Shown here piece after piece: positions 6,505-11,694 of a stretch of DNA of 11,694 nt; positions within the stretch are counted from its first letter, which is position 1; every line of letters starts with the position of its first letter. Origin of the DNA: an uncultured bacterium (lineage in GTDB: Bacteria > Patescibacteriota > Minisyncoccia > Spechtbacterales > HO2-43-30); contig CAJXHR010000010.1 of NCBI GenBank assembly GCA_913054525.1, forward strand, positions 1 to 11,694, given 5' to 3'. The position numbers were made by a program, and so were the translations under genes. The notes under the pieces are model-generated. The model was not told where the DNA came from. It did not search any database and was given only the letters and a program-made list of their open reading frames with translations.

Positions 6505-7312
6505 AGTTGTCGGTCGATACGGCCGGCCTCAAAAAAAGAAAAGTTTTCGTTTAAAATTTCTTTTTAGCCGAAAGTTTTTTTATCTAGCCCTTTTGACGGC
6601 GATCCTTTCCGGGGCTTTTTATTTTTTTCTCATTTCCGGTAGTTTTGAAATGAGAGAGATTAATGTATCCGGCTTTGAAGCGGTGAGCGAAGAACAGATT
6701 TTGGGAGCGATGAATAATATCTTGAGGGAGAAAAAATTTGGACTTTTAGGGCCAGCTAATTATTTTCTTCTGTCCGAAGAAAAATTGCAGAGCTCCATAC
6801 TGGTTTCTCTGCCCAAAATAAAAAACGCGGACATAAAAAAAGTAGATAAAAATGTGCTGGAAATTTATGTGGAGGAGCGTGAAGTGACAGGGGTGTGGTG
6901 TAGGGACAACGAATGTTTTTATTTTGACAAAGTGGGCGTGATCTTTGAACAGGCGCCCCGAAGCTTTGGGTCATTGATGGTTTCTGTTACGGATGAGCGG
7001 GATATTGAGCCAAATCTTGGTAATGTTGTTTTGGAAGGGGCTCAAGTTAATCTAGCTCAAGAGGCGCATAGATTGGTGGGCAATAACTTTTCATTTGGTG
7101 TTCGTGGTATTATTATCACTCACGATGCCGAGTTTGAAATTTTGACTTCGGAAAATTGGCGAGTGCTTCTGGATAAAAATAAGGATATAGATTATCAGCT
7201 CTCAAATCTTAAATATGTCTTAGATGAGGAAATCGGAACCCGCAGGGGCGAGTTGGAATATGTTGATTTGCGGCTTGGAAACCGCGTTTATTATAAGTAT
7301 CGAGAAAATTAA
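6485..7312 (+). CDS. ftsQ: FtsQ/DivIB-like cell division protein (POTRA domain)
   Basis: This 275-residue bitopic membrane protein has the FtsQ/DivIB layout. It has a basic cytoplasmic N-tail (about 1-30, many K and R), one membrane helix (about 31-50), and an extracytoplasmic POTRA domain (about 54-132, starting FEMREINVSGFEAVSEEQIL). The FtsQ/DivIB beta domain follows, with EREVTGVW then FYFDKVGVIFEQAP. FtsQ/DivIB joins FtsL and FtsB in the divisome and helps control septal peptidoglycan synthesis. C139 and C144 flank a short turn just after the POTRA domain and could form a disulphide. The start at 6485 lies inside the end of serS, with only a weak, distant GAGGAAG upstream, so translation may depend on serS. 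It is not in a dcw cluster. The last codons and stop lie in the inverted-repeat terminator shared with the convergent gene. Confidence 0.82.
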   Translation: MPPQKSKVVGRYGRPQKKKSFRLKFLFSRKFFYLALLTAILSGAFYFFLISGSFEMREINVSGFEAVSEEQILGAMNNILREKKFGLLGPANYFLLSEEKLQSSILVSLPKIKNADIKKVDKNVLEIYVEEREVTGVWCRDNECFYFDKVGVIFEQAPRSFGSLMVSVTDERDIEPNLGNVVLEGAQVNLAQEAHRLVGNNFSFGVRGIIITHDAEFEILTSENWRVLLDKNKDIDYQLSNLKYVLDEEIGTRRGELEYVDLRLGNRVYYKYREN

Positions 7313-7362
7313 AAAAACACATATCTTAACACGTGTTTAGCTATGTGTTTTTTTAATTTTCT
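7303..7362. terminator. Bidirectional terminator with perfect 21-bp arms, shared by two convergent genes
   Basis: Arms at 7303-7323 and 7342-7362 are perfect inverted repeats of 21 bp, around an 18-nt centre that is itself nearly palindromic (AACACGTGTT at 7328-7337). Each arm contains a run of seven A/T bases, so each strand yields a stem followed by or containing a U-run. The arms include the stop codons of both flanking genes (7310-7312 plus, 7353-7355 minus). It ends transcription from both sides. Confidence 0.85.
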
Positions 7363-9170
7363 ATATTATATACAAATATTGAGTACCCGATTTTTGCGAC
7401 GGGTTCGTATTCATCAAGCCAGGCGTAGGAGGCGTGGGGATAGGCGCGGGATGTCTGCATAAAGGTGGCGGACACCGCGAGCCAGCCGGTTGTTTCGCCG
7501 TTGTCCGCGTGCCATATTTCAGCGCGATTTCCAAGATAATATTCCACATCGCTTCCGCCAAAGTAGTCCACTTTTATATGTTCTATATTTTTTTCTTCAA
7601 CAAATTTTTTAAGCCGGCGAAGATCCTGTCCCCAGTCTAGGTTTGAGTCCACAACACTCTTGTAGCCATTTGCCGGTCCTCCCGCGAATTCATTAAAGTA
7701 TGCGATGTAATGCGGATATATTCCCAAAAACGATACAATATACCAGAGAAGAAGCACGATTATAAGCATTGTTTTCCCCGCGTTTTTTACGTAGAATTTT
7801 ATAAGCTGGATTACAGCAGTCAGCGGGTAGATATTTTTGATTTCAGGAGCTCCCTGAAGCCAACGCTTCATTTGTCCGGCGATAAGCAGATACATAAACG
7901 GAAAAGTCGGCAGGACATGCCGGACACCGATATTAAGATTGCCCGTAACGCTGATTACCCAATAGAATATTATAAAAAGCAGCATTGCAACTTCGTCAAA
8001 ATTATCCAGTATTTTTTGCGGCATACTCCCGAAAGTATTTTTTAGTCCGATGGATCTGAATGTCCGGTATATTCGCAATTTGAAAGCAGCGAAACTTAAA
8101 AGAATAAAAAGGAGAAATGCCGCCGGCACCTTAAGCAAAAATACAACCGGGAAATAATGAAGCCACGCCTGATTTGATACTTCTCCCAGGAAATATGTGG
8201 TATTTCCTCCCGCGACTCTCATAAATACCATCGCAACGCCAAGTAAGTATTGAGCATAGGCGCGAAGTACTGGCTTGTCTGTCATCCAGACAAGCGCATC
8301 TGTGAGTGCGGGGAATTTATTGTTTTGAAGGATGTGTTGAATATCCGCGGCCTGTTTTTCCGGGGGATAATTAAGGACGTGAAATTGATAAACGGGAAGT
8401 ATTATGAGGGCGGTGATGGCGAGGATTGCAAGGAATCTAAATTTCCAAGACAGTATAGCTTTGAAAACATCTTTTCTGAATATATTTATTGATCTTAGTT
8501 GTAGTATTAGCCAAATAGCCGTGATGGCTGGCAAAAATCCTAAGAGCAGAACTAGAGAAAATTTGAGCAGCTGGGCTATCGCAAAGGCAACCCCTGCGAT
8601 AATAAGATTTTTCCCGGAGGGATTTTTGAGGAGTTTTACATAATAATATATAGCAATAAAGAAAGCGAATGCGGCCGGCACATCTGTTGTCACAAGTCGC
8701 CCATGCGCCATAATAGTGGGGGAGAAAGCAAACAAGGCGAGTGTGAAAAGCGCCCACTTGGCTCCAAAAAGTTCGCGCGCCCATTTAAACACAAACCATC
8801 CAAATAAAAGCGTGAGCAGTATTGGCCCAATCCGCCCAAAGGCAATCAATTTATCCGCGTCATTTCCGGAGCGGTACAGAAACTGCGGCCCCAAGTCCCA
8901 CTGGGCGTTTACCATGTCTCTCCATGCAGTGTGATCTGTGGGAAAATTGATGTTCTGAAAAAGCAGAGGTATGGCCGCTATGTCCTTGATGAGCGGCGGA
9001 TGCTCGGGATTGAGCCGCATATCTTGTAATTTCAAATAGCTGTATCCGGAGACAATATGTGGCGACTCATCCATTGTCACAGAGTCCCCGCGGACAGACC
9101 CGAAAGCAACCAAGCCCATAACGGCAAGCATAAAAAGGGCTATTGCAGTTGAATTTTTGAGAAATTTCAT
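7353..9170 (-). CDS. Membrane glycosyltransferase, GT39/PMT (ArnT-like) family
   Basis: This integral membrane protein of 605 residues (612 if the upstream ATG at 9191 is used) has about a dozen hydrophobic segments. GT39-family enzymes take sugar from a polyprenyl-phosphate donor and transfer it outside the membrane to protein, lipid or polysaccharide. The first external loop has M33-D34-E35-S-P, GYSYL and LNPEHPPLIK (53-62), which matches the catalytic acidic motif and the conserved loop of this family. A second conserved loop is HGRLVTTDVP (156-165). The C-terminal part has VVDSNLDWGQDLRRL (506-520), typical of the soluble tail in bacterial members, and a short beta-rich end. I prefer the ATG at 9170, since an extended -10 box ends only 9 nt upstream and there is no Shine-Dalgarno. 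The acceptor is unknown; a surface glycoprotein or polymer is likely. It is transcribed alone and converges on the ftsQ-like gene. Confidence 0.85.
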   Translation of the reverse strand: MKFLKNSTAIALFMLAVMGLVAFGSVRGDSVTMDESPHIVSGYSYLKLQDMRLNPEHPPLIKDIAAIPLLFQNINFPTDHTAWRDMVNAQWDLGPQFLYRSGNDADKLIAFGRIGPILLTLLFGWFVFKWARELFGAKWALFTLALFAFSPTIMAHGRLVTTDVPAAFAFFIAIYYYVKLLKNPSGKNLIIAGVAFAIAQLLKFSLVLLLGFLPAITAIWLILQLRSINIFRKDVFKAILSWKFRFLAILAITALIILPVYQFHVLNYPPEKQAADIQHILQNNKFPALTDALVWMTDKPVLRAYAQYLLGVAMVFMRVAGGNTTYFLGEVSNQAWLHYFPVVFLLKVPAAFLLFILLSFAAFKLRIYRTFRSIGLKNTFGSMPQKILDNFDEVAMLLFIIFYWVISVTGNLNIGVRHVLPTFPFMYLLIAGQMKRWLQGAPEIKNIYPLTAVIQLIKFYVKNAGKTMLIIVLLLWYIVSFLGIYPHYIAYFNEFAGGPANGYKSVVDSNLDWGQDLRRLKKFVEEKNIEHIKVDYFGGSDVEYYLGNRAEIWHADNGETTGWLAVSATFMQTSRAYPHASYAWLDEYEPVAKIGYSIFVYNIEN

Positions 9171-9179
9171 ATATATTAC

Positions 9180-9188
9180 AGTGTAGCA
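9180..9188 (-). promoter_or_regulatory. Extended -10 promoter element of the glycosyltransferase gene
   Basis: On the minus strand TGCTACACT (9188 to 9180) matches the extended -10 form TGnTAnAnT. The predicted start at about 9173 leaves a leader of only some 3 nt before the ATG at 9170. A -35 box is weak, as is common with extended -10 promoters. Confidence 0.45.
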
Positions 9189-9225
9189 CATTTAAGTTGA
9201 ATAAGACGTAATTTATAGGATACAT

Positions 9226-9234
9226 AAAGGGGGA
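9226..9234 (+). promoter_or_regulatory. Shine-Dalgarno for the Cys-repeat membrane protein
   Basis: AAAGGGGGA ends 6 nt before the ATG at 9241 and fixes that start. I see no convincing promoter in the 70 bp shared with the divergent glycosyltransferase gene. Confidence 0.65.
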
Positions 9235-9240
9235 ATCGGG

Positions 9241-9723
9241 ATGGAAATTGTACTTGTTGGTGTCGTACCCCTTGTGCTTTTACTGGCAATCCTGGCATGG
9301 GCTCTTCGCATATCAAGAAAAACTAGACAGCGGGGAAATTATTACCTTGCAAACTTGCTTGATCTGAAAAACGGTTCAAAGGTGATAGACAGCTTCGTGC
9401 TTTATGACTTTTCCTACGGGCAAGCCCGAGAGCGGGCACACAGACGCCTCAAGGCGCGCCCGCTCTATCAGGCAGACGATGATCTCAGGGAATTTGTCAG
9501 AATTTATGAGATGGGAGATGAATTTAGCTCTGCGGGCTATGAGTTCGATGTCTTGCCTGAAGCGTTAAGAAGATTTGTTCTCAATATTTCTATTGCGGAC
9601 AAAAAGAAAACTGTAGGAGGTGGAAGGGGTAGCTCCGGATGCGGATGCGTGCATGGCGGATGCGGCTGTGGCGAAGGATGCGCGTGCGTAGTTGGATGCG
9701 GCTGCGGAATGGGCGGCAGTTAA
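9241..9723 (+). CDS. Small membrane protein with C-terminal Cys-x-Cys repeat, unknown function
   Basis: This 160-residue protein has three parts. Residues 2-22 are one hydrophobic helix followed by R23, R26, K27, R29 and R31, so by the positive-inside rule the rest should be cytoplasmic. Residues 32-124 form a mixed, charged domain (QARERAHRRLKARPLYQ, then DDDLREFVRIYEM) that I do not recognise. Residues 125-160 are almost only Gly and Cys with four C-x-C pairs: C134/C136, C141/C143, C147/C149 and C153/C155. They form four near-tandem units of G-C-[G/A]-C-x-x (the first is one residue longer). Eight closely spaced thiols suggest metal or Fe-S binding, as in metallothioneins, or disulphide or other modification. 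Gly/Cys-rich tails are known in some uncharacterised bacterial membrane proteins, but I cannot confirm a family. It has a good Shine-Dalgarno and its own terminator, so it is probably monocistronic. Confidence 0.8.
   Translation: MEIVLVGVVPLVLLLAILAWALRISRKTRQRGNYYLANLLDLKNGSKVIDSFVLYDFSYGQARERAHRRLKARPLYQADDDLREFVRIYEMGDEFSSAGYEFDVLPEALRRFVLNISIADKKKTVGGGRGSSGCGCVHGGCGCGEGCACVVGCGCGMGGS
9637..9714 (+). repeat. Coding tandem repeat, 18-bp period, GGATGC core
   Basis: GGATGCG occurs at 9637, 9643, 9658, 9676 and 9694. The last three are exactly 18 bp apart, which matches the six-residue G-C-x-C-x-x unit. The repeat at DNA level, and not only in the protein, suggests recent growth by slippage or unequal exchange. 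Confidence 0.75.
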
Positions 9724-9737
9724 AGAATCAGTAATTT

Positions 9738-9760
9738 AAGTGGCCCAAGGGCCACTTTTT
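9738..9760 (+). terminator. Rho-independent terminator after the Cys-repeat gene
   Basis: AAGTGGCCC (9738-9746) and GGGCCACTT (9749-9757) form a 9-bp stem (or 8 bp with a 4-nt loop), followed by a T-run (9756-9760). It lies 15 nt after the stop codon. Confidence 0.88.
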
Positions 9761-9780
9761 CATTTTCAGATTTTATCCTG

Positions 9781-9820
9781 ATTTGTCCCCCTGCGGGGGA
9801 TCACCCGTAGGGTGACAAAT
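9781..9820. repeat. Palindromic element able to fold as a three-way junction
   Basis: ATTTGT (9781-9786) pairs with ACAAAT (9815-9820). Enclosed are two hairpins: CCCCC-TGC-GGGGG (9787-9799) and CACCC-GTA-GGGTG (9802-9814). Only A9800 and T9801 and the two 3-nt loops are unpaired. All 40 bases are therefore accounted for by one compact fold, which can form on either strand. It lies between a terminator and the cyclophilin promoter and lacks a T-run of its own class, so it is not simply a terminator. It resembles dispersed palindromic (REP-like) elements, but only one copy is in this window. Confidence 0.7.
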
Positions 9821-9840
9821 TTTATATTTAAATGTATTAT
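9812..9840 (+). promoter_or_regulatory. Promoter of the cyclophilin-purD unit, leaderless
   Basis: GTGACA (9812-9817, five of six to TTGACA) and TATTAT (9835-9840) are 17 bp apart, with TG before the -10 box. The predicted start of about 9847 is next to the ATG at 9848. No Shine-Dalgarno is present. The -35 box lies in the 3' arm of the three-way-junction palindrome. Confidence 0.6.
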
Positions 9841-9847
9841 GGAATAT

Positions 9848-10519
9848 ATGAAAACTACACTTTTTGCATCAGTCGCAGTAGTTATATTTTTTACAGGCGC
9901 GTTTTTCTATCTTGGAGGCGGCGGCGAATCGCCTACTGATACGCCCCAAGCTGGAGATAACAAGCCAGATAAGAGCATGGATATAAAAGGAGAAGTAATT
10001 TACGCTGTTATAGAAACCGGGAAAGGGGATATTGAGCTTGAGCTTTACCCCAAGGTTGCCCCTAAGACGGTGGACAAATTTGTGAAACTTGCGGAAGAGG
10101 GGTTCTACAACGGTATTAAATTTCACCGCGTAATCTCAAGTTTTATGATACAGGGAGGCGATCCTCTTTCCAGAGTCGATGATCCCAGCGTGGGGACTGG
10201 CGGCCCCGGATATACTTTTGAAGACGAGATAAACCCCCGTTCTCTTGGGTTGTCTGATGGCGATATTGCACAGCTTGAAGCGCAGGGGTATGTGTACGAT
10301 TATACTCTTGAATCTATGAGGGTAGATGTGGGTACGATTGCGATGGCAAACTCGGGGCCAAATACCAATGGCAGCCAGTTTTTCATAGTCACATATGAGC
10401 CCCAGCTGCACCTCAACGGCAAGCACACGGTTTTCGGCAAGGTCACCAAAGGCATGGATGTAGTAAAGGCAATTGAACAAAATGATGTCATGACGACAAT
10501 CAAGGTAAGTCTTCCCTAA
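9848..10519 (+). CDS. Membrane-anchored cyclophilin-type peptidyl-prolyl isomerase
   Basis: This 223-residue protein speeds cis-trans isomerisation at proline and so helps exported proteins fold. Residues 4-22 are a hydrophobic anchor or uncleaved signal with one Lys before it. About 23-48 is a Gly/Pro/Asp-rich linker, and the cyclophilin domain runs from about 50 to the end, outside the membrane. Catalytic-site motifs are [16 protein letters not shown] (91-106, R94, F99, Q102), [12 protein letters not shown] (117-128), [20 protein letters not shown] (162-181), and [13 protein letters not shown] (187-199). The Trp that binds cyclosporin in human CypA is a Leu or His here. A 30-residue insert (131-160) separates FEDEINP from the next core strand. 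The start at 9848 is chosen for the promoter position; the ATG at 9839 and GTG at 9812 overlap promoter elements. purD follows after 12 nt. Confidence 0.92.
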   Translation: MKTTLFASVAVVIFFTGAFFYLGGGGESPTDTPQAGDNKPDKSMDIKGEVIYAVIETGKGDIELELYPKVAPKTVDKFVKLAEEGFYNGIKFHRVISSFMIQGGDPLSRVDDPSVGTGGPGYTFEDEINPRSLGLSDGDIAQLEAQGYVYDYTLESMRVDVGTIAMANSGPNTNGSQFFIVTYEPQLHLNGKHTVFGKVTKGMDVVKAIEQNDVMTTIKVSLP

Positions 10520-10520
10520 C

Positions 10521-10528
10521 GGAGGTGA
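10521..10528 (+). promoter_or_regulatory. Shine-Dalgarno for purD
   Basis: GGAGGTGA lies in the 12-nt gap between the cyclophilin stop and the purD ATG; its GGAGG is 6 nt from the ATG at 10532. Confidence 0.8.
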
Positions 10529-10531
10529 GTA

Positions 10532-11694
10532 ATGAAAATTTTAGTAGTAGGCGGGGGCGCCAGGGAACACGCGATGGCTGTTGTATGTTCGCAAAGCGAA
10601 CTTTTAACTTTGGAAGATAGGATGCTTAGACATATCTACTGGGCGCCCGGTAATGCGGGGTTTTTGAATACTGCGGGAGTGCAGTGTGTGGATATACAAG
10701 CGGATGACATTGAGGGCCTAATAGCCTTTGCAAAGGATAAATGTATAGACCTTATTCTTGTAGGGCCGGAGTTGCCTTTGACGCTCGGAATCGTTGACCG
10801 GGCCGAGAAAGAGGGCCTTTTGATACTTGGGCCGCGCAAAGATGCTGCGGTGATCGAAGGCAGTAAGGTATTTATGAAGAATCTTTTCGATTCTTACGGC
10901 TTCAATCATTTGACCGCGCCGTATAAGCTTTTTGGGAATCCCGACAGGGCAAAGGAATATGTCGAATGGTACATGAATGAATATGGATTGCCGCTTGTCG
11001 TCAAGGCAGATGACCTCGCCTCCGGGAAGGGAGTGGTTGTAGCGCATGCTGTGGAAGAGGGCAAGGCAGCAGTGGATCTCCTTATGATAAGGGAAGGCCA
11101 CAAGCTTATTCTTATTGAAGAGAAGCTCGAGGGCTGGGAATGCTCCTTTACAGTTCTAACAGACGGCCACCGTATCTTGCCTTTTCCGGTTTCGCGCGAC
11201 TACAAGCAGGACCTTGAGGGCAATAATACCGGGGGAATGGGCGCTTACAGCCCCGTAGCAGATTTGTGCAGGGAGCACTATGAGGAGATTCTGGGATGTA
11301 TACGGAAAGTGATCGGAGCGCTCCGGGATATGGGCAGGCCGTTTAAAGGATTTTTGTACGCAGGCATGATGATAACAGATAGCGGCGCCAAATTTCTTGA
11401 GTTCAACTGTCGTCTCGGGGATCCGGAAGCCCAGGTTATCCTCCCTCTTCTGGAGTCGGATTTTCTCAAGCTTTGTTACTTTGTGGCACAGGGCAATCAG
11501 AATGAGATGGGTGCTGTAGAGTGGTCGCAAGATGCGGTAGTGAATATCGTTGTCGCTGCGCAAGGGTATCCCGGTAAGCCCAAAAAAGGACAAAAAATAT
11601 ACGGGATTAATGAAGCATACGAGGAAGGGGCAGTAGTTCTTCATGGTGCCACTAAGCATGCTAAAAACGATATCTTCATGTTACAGACTGATGG
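10532..11694 (+). CDS. purD: Phosphoribosylamine-glycine ligase (GARS), 3' end cut by the window
   Basis: This ATP-grasp enzyme joins glycine to phosphoribosylamine, the second step of purine synthesis. The frame stays open from the ATG to the right edge (387 full codons), so about 40 C-terminal residues are missing compared with a usual length of about 420-430. It shows MKILVVGGGAREHA at the N-terminus, APGNAGF, LVGPELPLTLGIVD, the ATP-grasp KADDLASGKGVVVA, IEEKLEGWECS, NNTGGMGAYSP, GFLYAGMM and EFNCRLGDPEAQV, then the start of the C-terminal domain (VVAAQGYPGKPKKG). Differences from the common form are KAD-D in place of KAD-G and a loop before NTGGMG about three residues shorter. An insertion near residues 22-33 lengthens the first loop. 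The main ligands look intact, so it is probably active. It is second in a unit with the cyclophilin gene. Confidence 0.95.
   Translation, partial: MKILVVGGGAREHAMAVVCSQSELLTLEDRMLRHIYWAPGNAGFLNTAGVQCVDIQADDIEGLIAFAKDKCIDLILVGPELPLTLGIVDRAEKEGLLILGPRKDAAVIEGSKVFMKNLFDSYGFNHLTAPYKLFGNPDRAKEYVEWYMNEYGLPLVVKADDLASGKGVVVAHAVEEGKAAVDLLMIREGHKLILIEEKLEGWECSFTVLTDGHRILPFPVSRDYKQDLEGNNTGGMGAYSPVADLCREHYEEILGCIRKVIGALRDMGRPFKGFLYAGMMITDSGAKFLEFNCRLGDPEAQVILPLLESDFLKLCYFVAQGNQNEMGAVEWSQDAVVNIVVAAQGYPGKPKKGQKIYGINEAYEEGAVVLHGATKHAKNDIFMLQTD

Noticed and set aside
7710..8643. Plus-strand open frames of 80-111 codons opposite the glycosyltransferase gene
   Set aside because: They are antisense to a gene with clear GT39 motifs, lack ribosome-binding sites and show no domain.
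9781..9820. The three-way-junction element as a riboswitch or tRNA-like gene
   Set aside because: It is only 40 nt, lacks any known aptamer or tRNA features, and lies upstream of the predicted transcript start.
9812..9847. Longer cyclophilin starting at GTG 9812 or ATG 9839
   Set aside because: Both would overlap the -35 or -10 box and the palindrome, and the extra residues would precede a normal signal anchor that begins at 9848.
11156..11659. 167-codon minus-strand open frame near the right edge
   Set aside because: It is the shadow of purD, which has continuous family motifs on the plus strand.

Overview
The window is compact, gene-dense bacterial chromosome of moderate GC. It uses the standard code: TGA terminates at least two of the genes. 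The gene set suggests a small-genome bacterium of the Patescibacteria/CPR type. It includes an orphan FtsQ/DivIB-like protein overlapping serS, a membrane-anchored cyclophilin, a large GT39-type glycosyltransferase, a lipoprotein, a small RecB-like nuclease and several hypothetical or divergent proteins. That placement is an inference from gene style; no marker here proves it. There is no phage, IS element, CRISPR array, rRNA or tRNA.

Layout from left to right. (1) A plus-strand unit at 1-1645: the tail of an unknown gene, an ADP-ribosylglycohydrolase-family gene with a striking in-frame loss of its N-terminal metal motif, and an ATGA-coupled HD-only (p)ppGpp-hydrolase-like gene, closed by a terminator. 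(2) A HAD phosphatase gene (1691) coupled by ATGA to a RecB/Cas4-like PD-(D/E)XK nuclease gene. (3) purB (3125) followed at once by a lipoprotein gene (4447), closed by a strong terminator. (4) serS (5233), overlapping an ftsQ/divIB-like gene by 20 nt. (5) A minus-strand GT39-like membrane glycosyltransferase gene (7353-9170). It converges on ftsQ across a 21-bp perfect inverted repeat that contains both stop codons. (6) A small membrane protein (9241) whose C-terminus is a four-unit G-C-x-C-x-x repeat, then a terminator. (7) A compact three-way-junction palindrome (9781-9820), followed by a cyclophilin gene (9848) and purD (10532), which runs off the right edge.

Two pathways are visible. PurD (second step) and PurB (two steps) belong to de novo purine synthesis, and SerRS belongs to translation. 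FtsQ, GT39, the lipoprotein and the cyclophilin act at or outside the membrane. The first unit (ADP-ribosyl hydrolase plus HD hydrolase) looks like removal of nucleotide-based signals or modifications, but that function is inferred.

The most notable regulatory pattern is in the start sites. Several genes that follow a terminator lack a Shine-Dalgarno sequence and instead have a -10-like box ending about 7-10 nt before the ATG, which suggests leaderless or near-leaderless mRNAs. Most genes with a normal 5' leader or an internal operon position carry clear GGAGG-type sites. The best candidates for something undescribed are the Cys-repeat membrane protein and the three-way-junction element, whose 3' arm supplies a near-consensus -35 box to the cyclophilin promoter.
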